A stretch of DNA of 64,000 nucleotides from Lachnospiraceae bacterium (GCA_017938315.1 JAGBBV010000013.1:152478-216477); one strand, 5' to 3'. Numbered from the stretch's first letter, positions 1 to 9,055 are shown. Numbers and translations are program-made. The notes: generated by a model not told the origin, from the letters alone.

Positions 1-2
1 TT

Positions 3-242
3 GAAAATATCGATAAAGTACATACAACAGAATTAGGGATAGTAAGAATCAAAAGGAATCTTTCTTTAGATACAGATGATGTGGTTAGTTTCTGTATGGC
101 AAAGATAAAAGAACCCCATGCAGTTATCAGCAGAAACGGTAAAAACTGGTACATTCGTGTGGATGGCATTGTAATTACTGTAAATGCATATAGTTACACA
201 ATTATTACTGCACATAAAGAAAAGAGGGTGTGCTATGAATAA
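3..242 (+). CDS. DUF3781 family protein, 5' end outside window
   Basis: This is the C-terminal 79 residues of a small protein; the start lies before the window. The segment carries the run KVHTTELG, then a GKNWYIRVDG stretch and a closing VNAYSYTIITAHK. I recognise these as DUF3781, a family of small proteins of unknown function in Clostridia and Bacteroidetes. No catalytic motif is evident. The stop codon overlaps the first codons of the next gene, so the two are probably co-transcribed and translationally coupled. Family assignment is from memory of the motif and the function is unknown. Confidence 0.7.
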   Translation, partial: ENIDKVHTTELGIVRIKRNLSLDTDDVVSFCMAKIKEPHAVISRNGKNWYIRVDGIVITVNAYSYTIITAHKEKRVCYE

Positions 243-480
243 TGAATTTAATATGTCAGTATCACCTGTTTGTACAAAAGACGGAAAACAATATGCCTTT
301 GTATCCTTTTCGGATGAAACCCGCTCTGCGGAAGGGCAGATACCGGAATGTACTATCATAAAAAATAACGGATTTAGTTCACAGGAAGTAGAACAGCTGG
401 AGGATTATATGAGAAGAGAACTGCGGCAACTGAAGAAGATGGCAGCAGGAATTCGCATTCTTGATGCTTTTATGAAATAA
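235..480 (+). CDS. small hypothetical protein, 81 aa
   Basis: The gene starts at the ATG at 235, preceded by a GAGGG Shine-Dalgarno sequence and overlapping the stop of the DUF3781 gene by eight bases. An in-frame ATG at 184 lies inside the upstream gene and lacks a ribosome site. The product is soluble and mixed alpha/beta. A strand-rich first half contains the run YAFVSFSDETRSAEG, and an acidic-basic helix with QLEDYMRRELRQLKKMA forms the C-terminal half. I do not recognise a family. The coupled position suggests a shared role with the DUF3781 protein, but nothing in the sequence says what that is. Confidence 0.65.
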   Translation: MNNEFNMSVSPVCTKDGKQYAFVSFSDETRSAEGQIPECTIIKNNGFSSQEVEQLEDYMRRELRQLKKMAAGIRILDAFMK

Positions 481-484
481 AAGA

Positions 485-506
485 GGTACTTGCAAAGGCA
501 AGTACC
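485..506. terminator. bidirectional hairpin terminator
   Basis: GGTACTTGC and GCAAGTACC form a perfect 9-bp stem with an AAAG loop. On the minus strand it is followed by a T-rich stretch (TCTTTTAT), so it should mainly end the PHP-HAD transcript. On the plus strand the downstream sequence is AT-rich without a clean U tract. Confidence 0.7.
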
Positions 507-519
507 CTAATATTATATC

Positions 520-2199
520 CTAAATTAAATCAACAAGCACATGTGCAAGTCCGTCATGATCACTATCGAATTCGGTAATGGTGGTGGCGGCATTTTTTAT
601 ATCATCACTTCCGTTTACCATGGCAATCCCCATTCCGGAAGCCTCTATCATGGAGATGTCATTTTCAGCATCGCCTGCAGCCACAGAAAGATAGGGATTA
701 ATGTTAAGCAACTCACAAAGCTTTTTCACGGCAGGTCCTTTACCGGAGGCAGAGGGGAAGAATTCCAAATAATAAGGATTGGAATAGAGCATGGTAATGC
801 CTTCTTCTTTTGCCCAGGGCAAAAGGTCGTGACGGAGTTTTTCCAAGTCATCATGCCCATGTAATTTAATGGCAAGGCACTTGCAAGCATCGCTTTCTGC
901 CATTGTTTTTTCGTCAGGATTGTAAATAACGGGAGTTTTAATCACACGTTGGTAATATTGTAATTCTTTATCATCGCAAGGCGCAAGAATATGGGTGTCC
1001 GTATAGGTGTGAATGTGAATCCCATGTTCTGCGGCAGTTTTCATGATGTGGAGAATCTGGTGAGGCTTTAAGGAAATTTTATAAATCGTCTTTTCATTGT
1101 CACAATCCCAGATTTGTCCGCCGTTATACCCAATCAAATACATACCGGGGAAGTGTAAGTCTATAGATTCTTTTACATCTTTTACGCTGTTTAAATCCCT
1201 GCCGGAGCATAGCACCAGTTTATGCCCCGCATTTGCCCATAAGGTAAGAACTTCCCGGGTATAATCACCGATTTCCCTGTGATCACGAAGTAAAGTTCCA
1301 TCAAGGTCTGTAAAAAGAATTTTGGTACGTTTTAAAACTTCCGGATTTGCTTTCATATCAGCATGTTTCTCTTTGATTTTATCTAATATTTCCTCAGGGA
1401 TAAAAAGCTTGCCGTAGCCTGTTGCAAGGTCAAGACCGGGCTTGGCACTACCATGAAAATCAGAGCCACCGCTGATACACAAGTCATATTTGGCAGCAAG
1501 GGAACGCATCCGGCGCTCCTCGGAAGGAGAGTAGGTGCAGTAAACAGCTTCCAGCCCCACCAGTCCGATGTCTTTTAACGTGGCTACCAGTTTGTCTAAT
1601 TTTGCACTGCTCATACCATATAAAAGGGGATGTGCCAAAATGGGAACACCGCCTGCCTTTAGTATGATTTCTACGGCACGCATAGGAGTAATCTTTTTTC
1701 TGGGTACAAAGCAGGGACAGCGGTCCCCGATATAGCGGTCAAAGGCTTCTTTCAAGCTTTTCGTATAACCGTGTTTTAGTAAGTACTCAGCATAATGGGA
1801 ACGGGTAATGACACAGTCCGGAAATTCCGCGATGAGCTGTTCATACGTGACAGGCATGCCGTGCTCGGTGAGTCTTTTACACATTTCCTTATTACGGATG
1901 ATACGGCCATTTACAAAGGCGGTGAGTCTACGCTTAAAAAAGTCACTGTTATAATCAATATATAGACCTACGATGTGAATGTCTTTCCCTTCGTATTCAG
2001 AGGAAAATTCAATACCGGGAATCACTTCAATGGGTTTTCCTTCAGCAGCTTTTAATGCCTCCTCAATTCCGTCTGTGGTATCATGGTCTGTAAGTGCAAA
2101 GGCAGAGAGTCCTTTTTCCAAAGCATAGTTCACAAGCTCTGTAGGAGTCATACTTCCGTCGGATTTATTAGAATGTACATGTAAGTCTACGATATTCAT
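520..2199 (-). CDS. PHP-domain phosphoesterase fused to Cof-type HAD phosphatase
   Basis: This 559-residue protein joins two phosphatase modules. Residues 1-280 are a PHP domain of the TrpH/RNase AM type, with metal-binding motifs DLHVHS (5-10), TDHD (37-40), GIEF, AHPLLYG and SDFHG. Known relatives act on 3',5'-nucleoside bisphosphates or short RNA 5' ends. From about residue 290 a Cof/HAD-IIB domain follows, with the nucleophile motif FTDLDGTLL, the SGR motif and GDAENDISM near residue 510. Related HADs dephosphorylate sugar phosphates or flavin precursors. I chose ATG at 2199 because it starts right before DLHVHS; an upstream ATG at 2253 would add 18 residues lacking family character. All key motifs of both domains look intact. 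The substrate is unknown. Confidence 0.85.
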   Translation of the reverse strand: MNIVDLHVHSNKSDGSMTPTELVNYALEKGLSAFALTDHDTTDGIEEALKAAEGKPIEVIPGIEFSSEYEGKDIHIVGLYIDYNSDFFKRRLTAFVNGRIIRNKEMCKRLTEHGMPVTYEQLIAEFPDCVITRSHYAEYLLKHGYTKSLKEAFDRYIGDRCPCFVPRKKITPMRAVEIILKAGGVPILAHPLLYGMSSAKLDKLVATLKDIGLVGLEAVYCTYSPSEERRMRSLAAKYDLCISGGSDFHGSAKPGLDLATGYGKLFIPEEILDKIKEKHADMKANPEVLKRTKILFTDLDGTLLRDHREIGDYTREVLTLWANAGHKLVLCSGRDLNSVKDVKESIDLHFPGMYLIGYNGGQIWDCDNEKTIYKISLKPHQILHIMKTAAEHGIHIHTYTDTHILAPCDDKELQYYQRVIKTPVIYNPDEKTMAESDACKCLAIKLHGHDDLEKLRHDLLPWAKEEGITMLYSNPYYLEFFPSASGKGPAVKKLCELLNINPYLSVAAGDAENDISMIEASGMGIAMVNGSDDIKNAATTITEFDSDHDGLAHVLVDLI

Positions 2200-2242
2200 A
2201 AAAGTTTTATCAGCCTTTCTGCTACTATAAAATGCTTGAAAG

Positions 2243-2273
2243 AAAAAGCGCAAAAGTTAAGTTTTGCGCTTTT
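2243..2273. terminator. hairpin terminator after the ABC-F gene
   Basis: AAAAGCGCAAAA and TTTTGCGCTTTT form a 12-bp stem with a small loop. Read on the minus strand it is followed by TTTCTTTC, fitting a rho-independent terminator between the ABC-F gene and the PHP-HAD gene. Confidence 0.75.
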
Positions 2274-2283
2274 GTTCCATGTC

Positions 2284-3924
2284 TTAATTTTCTTCTTCGT
2301 CAGATTCCTGTTTGGTATATACGGTACGTTTTCTTGCCATTTCATCACTTGCGAGATATTCGTCGTAAGTAGTAATCTTATCAATTAAGCTTCCGTCAGG
2401 AAGGATTTCCATAATACGGTTTGCAGTGGTCTGTACAAACTGGTGGTCATGGCAGGAGAATAATGCCACGCCGGGGAATTTAATCAGACCATTGTTTAAT
2501 GCCGTAATGGATTCCATGTCTAAGTGGTTGGTAGGTTCGTCAAGAACAAGACAGTTTGCACCGCTGATCATCATCTTGGATAATAAACATCTAACCTTTT
2601 CACCACCGGATAAAACTTTTACCTTCTTTACACCATCTTCTCCGGCAAAGAGCATACGTCCAAGGAAACCACGTACATATGTTACGTCCTTGATGGGAGA
2701 GTAGCCGGTAAGCCAGTCTACGATAGTGTAATCATTGTCAAATTCTTCAGTATTGTCCTTGGGGAAGTAAGCCTGGGAAGTAGTAACACCCCATTTATAG
2801 GTTCCCTCATCGGGTTCCATTTCTCCCATTAATATCTTAAATAAAGTGGTCTTTGCAAGTTCGTTGCCGCCTACAAAAGCAACTTTGTCATCGTGTCCTA
2901 AGATAAAAGTGACATTATCCAATACTTTTTCACCGTTAATGGTTTTGGAGATGCCTTCTACGGAAAGCACTTCATTGCCGATTTCCCGCTCGGGACGGAA
3001 ATCAATGTAAGGATATTTACGGCTGGAGGGTTTAATTTCATCCAGTTCAATTTTTTCAAGGGCACGCTTTCTGGAAGTAGCCTGCTTGGACTTGGAAGCG
3101 TTTGCGGAGAAGCGGGAGATGAATTCCTGTAACTCTTTAATCTTTTCTTCTTTCTTCTTGTTTGCTTCTTTCATCTGTTTGATAAGAAGCTGGCTGGATT
3201 CATACCAGAAGTCATAGTTTCCGGCATATAACTGAATCTTACCATAGTCAATATCTGCTGTATGAGTACAAACTTTGTTTAAGAAGTAACGGTCATGGGA
3301 TACTACAATAACCGTATTTTCGAAATCAATTAAGAATTCTTCCAGCCATGCAATAGCATCCAGGTCAAGGTGGTTGGTAGGCTCGTCGAGGAGCAGGATG
3401 TCGGGATTACCAAACAGTGCTTTTGCAAGGAGAACCTTCACCTTTTCGTTACCGTTTAAGTCGCTCATCATAGCATAGTGAAGTTCTGTGCCGATGCCAA
3501 GACCATTTAATAACATTGCTGCGTTGGACTCAGCTTCCCAACCGTCCATTTCGGCAAATTCAGCTTCTAACTCACTGGCACGGATTCCGTCTTCATCGCT
3601 GAAGTCTTCTTTGGCGTAGATGGCGTCCTTTTCCTTCATAATTTCATAAAGTCTTTTATTACCCATGATAACCACATCCATAACAGGATATTCATCATAT
3701 TTAAAGTGGTCCTGCTCAAGAACGGAGAGACGCTGACCGGGGGTAATGACGATATCACCGTTTGTGGTGTCTAATTGTCCTGATAAAATTTTTAAGAAGG
3801 TGGACTTTCCGGCACCGTTTGCACCGATAAGACCATAACAGTTTCCTTCGGTAAATTTAATGTTTACTTCTTCAAAAAGGGCTTTTTTGCCCACTCTGTA
3901 AGTTACATTGTTTGCACTAATCAT
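2284..3924 (-). CDS. ABC-F family ATPase, YbiT-like
   Basis: This soluble protein has two ABC ATPase domains and no membrane segment, as in ABC-F translation factors that bind the ribosomal E site. Domain 1 has Walker A GANGAGKST (34-42), an LNGNEKVK signature near 156 and Walker B LLLDEPTNHLD. A charged KKKEEKIKELQEF linker follows, then domain 2 with GGNELAKTT, LSGGEKVR and LVLDEPTNHLD. The unusual signature and Walker A variants match what I recall of YbiT-like clostridial members, so they need not mean loss of function. The 546-residue length fits. The initiator ATG has a TGAGGA ribosome site. Its short leader, with no upstream peptide, argues against drug-induced attenuation. Confidence 0.9.
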   Translation of the reverse strand: MISANNVTYRVGKKALFEEVNIKFTEGNCYGLIGANGAGKSTFLKILSGQLDTTNGDIVITPGQRLSVLEQDHFKYDEYPVMDVVIMGNKRLYEIMKEKDAIYAKEDFSDEDGIRASELEAEFAEMDGWEAESNAAMLLNGLGIGTELHYAMMSDLNGNEKVKVLLAKALFGNPDILLLDEPTNHLDLDAIAWLEEFLIDFENTVIVVSHDRYFLNKVCTHTADIDYGKIQLYAGNYDFWYESSQLLIKQMKEANKKKEEKIKELQEFISRFSANASKSKQATSRKRALEKIELDEIKPSSRKYPYIDFRPEREIGNEVLSVEGISKTINGEKVLDNVTFILGHDDKVAFVGGNELAKTTLFKILMGEMEPDEGTYKWGVTTSQAYFPKDNTEEFDNDYTIVDWLTGYSPIKDVTYVRGFLGRMLFAGEDGVKKVKVLSGGEKVRCLLSKMMISGANCLVLDEPTNHLDMESITALNNGLIKFPGVALFSCHDHQFVQTTANRIMEILPDGSLIDKITTYDEYLASDEMARKRTVYTKQESDEEEN

Positions 3925-3971
3925 TCTAAAATCCTCATATTTTATTACTTATTTTATATGTTGCCTATTCC

Positions 3972-3999
3972 ATTATACATAAAACAGACTTTTTTTCAA
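3972..3999 (-). promoter_or_regulatory. promoter of the ABC-F gene
   Basis: Read on the minus strand: -35 TTGAAA (3994-3999), a 16-base spacer and -10 TATAAT (3972-3977), about 48 bases before the ABC-F start. It is back to back with the MFS promoter. Confidence 0.65.
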
Positions 4000-4024
4000 G
4001 CCAATTACAAAACGAGAGTAGTGC

Positions 4025-4053
4025 TTGAGAATAAATTCTATTTGGGCTATAAT
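4025..4053 (+). promoter_or_regulatory. sigma-A promoter of the MFS transporter gene
   Basis: -35 TTGAGA (4025-4030), a 17-base spacer and a perfect -10 TATAAT (4048-4053), 36 bases before the start codon. Confidence 0.75.
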
Positions 4054-4089
4054 CATATAAGGCAAAAAAAGAAAAGAGAAGGGGTTACT

Positions 4090-5409
4090 ATGAAATTAAA
4101 TTACAAGAGAACGTTTTTAATCGGACTTGCATTTTTATCCATATCTGCAATGTGGCAGATGTATGACAATATTATTCCGCTTATCTTGCAGAATACATTC
4201 GGACTTGGAGAAACCATAACAGGAGTGATTATGGCGGCGGACAATGTGCTTGCATTGTTTTTACTTCCCATATTCGGTGCACTGTCTGATAAGATAGATA
4301 CCAAAGCAGGTAAAAGAATGCCGTTTATCGTGGGCGGAACAGTTCTGGCTGTATTCTTTTTAATGATGCTTCCCTTTGCTGACAGGGCTGTAAATTTAGT
4401 TCTTTTTGTAACAGCTTTGTTTGCACTTTTGGTTTCTATGGGACTGTACCGTTCTCCTGCGGTTGCCCTTATGCCGGATTTAACACCGAACAAACTGAGA
4501 AGTAAGGGAAACGCAGTCATTAATCTGATGGGTGCAGTAGGCGGCGTATATACCCTGATTATGATAAAACTTTTGGTGGGTAAAGGTGACAGGCCTGATT
4601 ACATGCCCTTATTTATCAGCTTGGCAGCACTTATGATTATTGCAGTAGGTGTATTAGCCATTACCATTAAAGAAAAGAAAGTAAAAGAAATTGTGGCGGC
4701 TGAAGTAAAGGCATATGAAGAGACTTCAGGTATGCAGGTAGTAACTGAGGATTCGGAAGAAACGGCTACGAAAGATGCAGGGGAAAAGAAACCTATGCCG
4801 AAGGAAGTTAAGAGAAGTATGATTTTCCTGCTTGCTTCCATTTTCTTGTGGTTTACGGCTTATAATGCGGTAACAACTGCTTTTTCGAGATATACTAAGG
4901 CTGTATGGCAGTTGGAAGGTGGTGGATTTGCGGACTGCCTTATGGTGGCGACAGTTGCAGCTATTATCAGTTATATTCCAATCGGTAATATTGCCAGTAA
5001 GGTAGGGCGTAAAAAGACCATTATGGGTGGTATTGTGTTAATGAGTATTTGTTACTTTGCTGCCATTTTTGCAGGTGCGTACCATCCGGTTATTAATGTG
5101 GCATTTGCGGCAATCGGTGTAGGTTGGGCAGCCATTAATGTAAACTCGTATCCCATGATTGTGGAGATGAGTAAAGGGTGTGATATCGGCAAGTTTACAG
5201 GTACTTATTATACATTTTCCATGACAGCCCAGATTATGACACCGATATTGTCCGGATTCTTATTAGAAAATGTCTCCTATAGAACATTATTCCCTTATGC
5301 GGTTGTTTTTTCGGTGTTGGCATTTGTGACCATGACACAGGTACATCATGGCGATGCAAGACCGGATAAAAAGGCAAGTGCCCTTGAAAATTTTGATGTA
5401 GAAGACTAA
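4090..5409 (+). CDS. MFS transporter, SLC45/GPH-like
   Basis: This 439-residue integral membrane protein has about 12 hydrophobic segments and the loop motif GALSDKIDTKAGKRMPF after the second one, typical of the sugar:cation symporter-like SLC45/GPH branch of MFS. A hydrophilic central loop (residues ~205-245) divides the two six-helix halves. A second-half loop, SKVGRKKTIMGG, repeats the MFS pattern. The ATG at 4090 has an AGAAGGGG ribosome site; the longer open frame from 3958 runs through the promoter and is not coding. The likely cargo is a sugar or sugar derivative, not determinable here. The gene ends 29 bases before a glycerophosphodiesterase gene, suggesting one operon. Confidence 0.85.
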   Translation: MKLNYKRTFLIGLAFLSISAMWQMYDNIIPLILQNTFGLGETITGVIMAADNVLALFLLPIFGALSDKIDTKAGKRMPFIVGGTVLAVFFLMMLPFADRAVNLVLFVTALFALLVSMGLYRSPAVALMPDLTPNKLRSKGNAVINLMGAVGGVYTLIMIKLLVGKGDRPDYMPLFISLAALMIIAVGVLAITIKEKKVKEIVAAEVKAYEETSGMQVVTEDSEETATKDAGEKKPMPKEVKRSMIFLLASIFLWFTAYNAVTTAFSRYTKAVWQLEGGGFADCLMVATVAAIISYIPIGNIASKVGRKKTIMGGIVLMSICYFAAIFAGAYHPVINVAFAAIGVGWAAINVNSYPMIVEMSKGCDIGKFTGTYYTFSMTAQIMTPILSGFLLENVSYRTLFPYAVVFSVLAFVTMTQVHHGDARPDKKASALENFDVED

Positions 5410-5438
5410 AGCATAAAAAGAAAAAAAGAGGTAGTAAA

Positions 5439-6266
5439 ATGACAGCATTGTATGTGATATTGATTGTGATTGCGGTAATGGTAGTTCTTTATTTCCTGTC
5501 AATTAAGCCAAGAGGCAGCAAGAAAAAAGAACACAGTAAATTTACAGGTGTATATTATGCACACAGAGGACTTCATGACAACAGTGGTGATGCACCGGAA
5601 AATTCCGTGGAGGCATTTAAGAGGGCAGTGAAGAAAGGCTATGGAATTGAACTGGATGTACAGCTTTCCAAGGATGGCGTACCGGTTGTTTTTCATGACT
5701 ACACACTGGAGAGAATGTGTGGCAAAGAAGGAAAGGTATATGAATATACCTATGAAGAACTGAAACAATTTTCTCTAGGTGTAAGTGATGAAAAAATTCC
5801 CCGTCTGGAAGATGTACTGAAACTGATAAACGGAAGGGTTCCTTTAATAGTAGAACTTAAAGTGGAGTGGATGGATATTACAGTATGTCCTGCCGCTGAT
5901 AAACTTCTGAAAAATTATCAGGGGGTATATTGTATTGAATCTTTTAATCCGATGGTTCTTTCATGGTATCGAAGATACCGTAATGATGTCTTCAGAGGAC
6001 AGCTTGCGGATGCGTTTATTAAAACAGGAGAGAAGAAAGGATTTTTATATTTAGCATTACAGAATTTGTGGTTTAACTGGATGACAAAGCCTGATTTTAT
6101 AGCATATAATCATAAAAATGCAAATGTACTTTCCAGAAAACTTTGCAGAAAGTTATATCATAATTTGGCGGTGGCATGGACAATTCAAAGCCAGAAGGAA
6201 CTGGATGAGGCAAAAGAAAAGTTTGATTTGTTTATATTTGACTCGTTTATTCCTAAAAAAGTCTAA
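5439..6266 (+). CDS. membrane-anchored glycerophosphodiester phosphodiesterase
   Basis: This enzyme would hydrolyse glycerophosphodiesters to glycerol 3-phosphate and an alcohol. Residues 1-22 form one hydrophobic anchor, so the catalytic domain is probably extracytoplasmic or membrane-bound. The GDPD signature is intact: AHRGLHDN with the catalytic His near residue 41, PENSVEAF, ELDVQLSKDG (metal-binding Glu and Asp) and VVFHDYTLERM with the second His. VELKVEW supplies a further metal ligand. The length of 275 residues fits bacterial GDPDs with one N-terminal helix. The start has a GAGG ribosome site. The role is probably scavenging or turnover of phospholipid or teichoic acid head groups. 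Confidence 0.9.
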   Translation: MTALYVILIVIAVMVVLYFLSIKPRGSKKKEHSKFTGVYYAHRGLHDNSGDAPENSVEAFKRAVKKGYGIELDVQLSKDGVPVVFHDYTLERMCGKEGKVYEYTYEELKQFSLGVSDEKIPRLEDVLKLINGRVPLIVELKVEWMDITVCPAADKLLKNYQGVYCIESFNPMVLSWYRRYRNDVFRGQLADAFIKTGEKKGFLYLALQNLWFNWMTKPDFIAYNHKNANVLSRKLCRKLYHNLAVAWTIQSQKELDEAKEKFDLFIFDSFIPKKV

Positions 6267-6313
6267 AAATAACAGATAATTTACATAAAAAAGATGCATA
6301 TTTTGAAGAACTA

Positions 6314-6322
6314 TGCTATAAT
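6314..6322 (+). promoter_or_regulatory. extended -10 promoter of ppdK
   Basis: TGC followed by a perfect TATAAT forms an extended -10 element. No good -35 lies 17 bases upstream. It would give a leader of about 105 bases before the ppdK start. Confidence 0.6.
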
Positions 6323-6330
6323 AAATCAAA

Positions 6331-6407
6331 TGCAGAAGAGTTGTAGATGCAGATATATATACCATGGGCGGATGTTCATGGTATATTATTTCAGAGCGTT
6401 TTCTGCA
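6331..6407 (+). promoter_or_regulatory. structured 5' leader of ppdK
   Basis: ATATACCATG (6357-6366) and CATGGTATAT (6377-6386) form a perfect 10-bp stem with a 10-base loop. An outer pair, TGCAGAA (6331-6337) with TTCTGCA (6401-6407), encloses it. No U tract follows, so it is not a terminator. It may control mRNA stability or translation of ppdK, or the stem may be an operator in DNA. I do not recognise a riboswitch class. Confidence 0.5.
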
Positions 6408-6433
6408 AATAAGAGTTAAGAGGGAGATAAAAC

Positions 6434-9055
6434 ATGGCAAAATGGGTTTATTCTTTTGAAGAAGGCAGTGCCGATATGCGTAATCTTCTTGGTGGAAAAG
6501 GAGCAAATCTTGCAGAAATGACCAATTTAGGTTTACCTATTCCACAGGGATTCACAGTAACTACAGAAGCTTGTACAGATTATTATGCTCAGGGAAAGCA
6601 GATTTCTGATGAAATTAAAGAACAGATTTTTGTAGCCCTTGCTGATTTGGAAAAGAAGCAGGGTAAGAAGTTTGGGGATACAGATAGTCCGCTTCTTGTT
6701 TCCGTGCGTTCCGGTGCGAGAGCATCTATGCCCGGTATGATGGATACGATTTTAAATCTTGGTCTTACAGATGTTGCAGTAGAAGGTTTTGCTGCTAAAA
6801 CCGGTAATCCGAGATTTGCATACGATTCCTACCGTCGTTTTATTCAGATGTTCTCCGATGTTGTTATGGAGATTCCGAAATCTTTCTTTGAAAGAATATT
6901 AGACGAAATCAAGGAAGCCAAGGGAGTTAAGTTCGATACGGATTTAACAGCCGAAGATTTAAAAGAAGTAATTAATCGTTTTAAGGCAATTTATAAGGAT
7001 AAGATGGGAGAAGAGTTCCCCCAGGATCCCAAGGTACAGCTTATGGAAGCTGTAAAAGCAGTATTCCGTTCTTGGGATAATGAAAGAGCTATCGTTTACA
7101 GACGTATGAATGATATCCCCGGTGATTGGGGAACTGCTGTTAACGTGCAGGCTATGGTATTTGGTAATATGGGAAATACTTCCGGTACCGGTGTTGCCTT
7201 TACCCGTAATCCTTCCACAGGTGAAAAGGGTATTTACGGGGAATACTTGATTAATGCACAGGGTGAAGACGTTGTGGCAGGTATCAGAACACCTCAGCCG
7301 ATTACCAGGTTGGAAGAGGATCTTCCCGAATGTTATGCAAAGTTCCTTGAAATTGCAAACAGATTGGAAAACCATTACCGTGACATGCAGGATATGGAAT
7401 TTACGATTGAAGAAGGAAAATTATTCTTCTTACAGACCAGAAACGGAAAGAGAACAGCACCTGCGGCATTGCAGATTGCTTGTGATTTAGTAGATGAAGG
7501 CAAGATTACACCTGAGGAAGCAGTTCTCCGTATTGAAGCAAAATCCTTAGATCAGTTATTACATCCTACTTTTGATGCAGCGGCATTGAAAGCAGGCAAG
7601 GTAATCGGACAGGCCCTTCCTGCATCTCCCGGTGCGGCAGCAGGTAAAGTATATTTTACCGCACAGGAAGCAAAAGAGGCACATGAAAAAGGTGAGCGAG
7701 TAATTCTTGTCCGTTTGGAAACATCTCCGGAAGATATTGAAGGTATGCACGCAGCAGAAGGTATCCTTACCGTACGTGGTGGTATGACTTCTCATGCAGC
7801 AGTAGTTGCCCGTGGTATGGGAACCTGTTGTGTATCCGGATGTGGAGAAATCAACATCAGTGAAGAAGATAAAGTATTTGAGCTTGGCGGATGTAAATAT
7901 CAGGAAGGCGATTATATTTCCTTAGACGGTTCTACCGGTAAGATTTATGACGGAGATATTAAGACAGTAGAAGCATCCATCAGCGGTAACTTTGAAAGAA
8001 TTATGGAATGGGCAGATTCCTTCCGTAAATTAAAAGTCCGTACCAATGCGGACAACCCTGCAGATGCAGCCAATGCAATTAAATACGGTGCAGAAGGTAT
8101 CGGACTTTGCCGTACAGAGCATATGTTCTTTGAACCTGACAGAATTCCTAAGATTCGCCAGATGATTCTTGCAAGAACACTGGAAGATAGAGAGAATGCA
8201 TTAAATGAATTGATTCCTTATCAGAAGGGTGACTTCAAAGGAATTTATGAAGTAATGGAGGGAAGACCGGTTACCATCCGTTTCTTAGATCCCCCGTTAC
8301 ATGAGTTTGTTCCTACAGAACAGGCCGATATTGATGCCCTTGCTGCGAAAATGAAAATGACTTCTGATGAAGTAAAAGCCATTTGTGATTCCCTTCATGA
8401 ATTCAACCCTATGATGGGTCACAGAGGATGCCGTTTGGCAGTAACTTATCCGGAAATTGCCAAGATGCAGACAAGAGCTGTTATGGAGGCTGCTATCGAA
8501 GTGAAGGAAGAAAAGGGATTTGATATTATTCCCGAAATCATGATTCCTTTGGTAGGCGAAAAGAAAGAACTTAAATTTGTGAAAGATGTAGTAGTAGCTA
8601 CTGCAGAACAGGTTAAGAAAGAAAAGAATTCCGATATTAAGTACAGCGTGGGAACTATGATTGAAATTCCCAGAGCAGCCCTTCTTGCAAATGAAATTGC
8701 AGAGGAAGCAGAGTTCTTCTCCTTTGGTACAAACGACTTAACCCAGATGACTTTTGGTTTCTCCAGAGATGATGCAGGTAAGTTCTTAGATGAATATTAT
8801 AAGAAGAAAATATATGAATCTGATCCCTTTGCAAGATTAGACCAAAATGGTGTAGGTCAGCTTGTCCAGATGGCAGCAGAAAAGGGTAGAGCAACAAGAC
8901 CTGATATCAAACTTGGTATCTGTGGTGAACACGGCGGAGATCCTTCTTCCGTAGAGTTCTGCCATAAAGTAGGGTTGTCTTATGTATCCTGCTCACCGTT
9001 CAGAGTGCCGATTGCAAGACTGGCAGCAGCACAGGCTGCGATTAACAACAAATAA
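6434..9055 (+). CDS. ppdK: pyruvate, phosphate dikinase
   Basis: PPDK interconverts pyruvate, ATP and phosphate with phosphoenolpyruvate, AMP and pyrophosphate; anaerobes often use it glycolytically. The 873-residue length is typical. The N-terminal ATP-grasp nucleotide domain starts WVYSFEEG and contains GGKGANLAEM and VRSGARASMPGMMDT. The phosphohistidine domain has GGMTSHAAVVARGMG with the catalytic His near 454. The C-terminal PEP/pyruvate TIM barrel ends with GICGEHGGDPSS carrying the catalytic Cys near 830. The start has an AGGGAG ribosome site. A single-gene transcript is likely, with its own promoter, leader and downstream hairpin. Its 3' end borders an accessory island, and a second ppdK-like 3' end lies at 15303-15353. 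Confidence 0.97.
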   Translation: MAKWVYSFEEGSADMRNLLGGKGANLAEMTNLGLPIPQGFTVTTEACTDYYAQGKQISDEIKEQIFVALADLEKKQGKKFGDTDSPLLVSVRSGARASMPGMMDTILNLGLTDVAVEGFAAKTGNPRFAYDSYRRFIQMFSDVVMEIPKSFFERILDEIKEAKGVKFDTDLTAEDLKEVINRFKAIYKDKMGEEFPQDPKVQLMEAVKAVFRSWDNERAIVYRRMNDIPGDWGTAVNVQAMVFGNMGNTSGTGVAFTRNPSTGEKGIYGEYLINAQGEDVVAGIRTPQPITRLEEDLPECYAKFLEIANRLENHYRDMQDMEFTIEEGKLFFLQTRNGKRTAPAALQIACDLVDEGKITPEEAVLRIEAKSLDQLLHPTFDAAALKAGKVIGQALPASPGAAAGKVYFTAQEAKEAHEKGERVILVRLETSPEDIEGMHAAEGILTVRGGMTSHAAVVARGMGTCCVSGCGEINISEEDKVFELGGCKYQEGDYISLDGSTGKIYDGDIKTVEASISGNFERIMEWADSFRKLKVRTNADNPADAANAIKYGAEGIGLCRTEHMFFEPDRIPKIRQMILARTLEDRENALNELIPYQKGDFKGIYEVMEGRPVTIRFLDPPLHEFVPTEQADIDALAAKMKMTSDEVKAICDSLHEFNPMMGHRGCRLAVTYPEIAKMQTRAVMEAAIEVKEEKGFDIIPEIMIPLVGEKKELKFVKDVVVATAEQVKKEKNSDIKYSVGTMIEIPRAALLANEIAEEAEFFSFGTNDLTQMTFGFSRDDAGKFLDEYYKKKIYESDPFARLDQNGVGQLVQMAAEKGRATRPDIKLGICGEHGGDPSSVEFCHKVGLSYVSCSPFRVPIARLAAAQAAINNK

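Noticed and set aside
184-234. Earlier in-frame ATG of the small gene at 235
   Set aside because: It lies inside the DUF3781 gene and has no ribosome site, while ATG 235 has GAGGG upstream.
485-506. Hairpin considered as a regulatory RNA
   Set aside because: A simple perfect stem between convergent genes is better explained as a shared terminator.
2900-3480. ABC-F gene considered degenerate because of LNGNEKVK and GGNELAKTT
   Set aside because: These variants match what I recall of YbiT-like clostridial proteins, and both Walker B motifs are intact.
3925-4089. ABC-F leader considered as drug-sensing attenuator
   Set aside because: The leader is only about 40 bases and holds no leader peptide or paired terminator/antiterminator.
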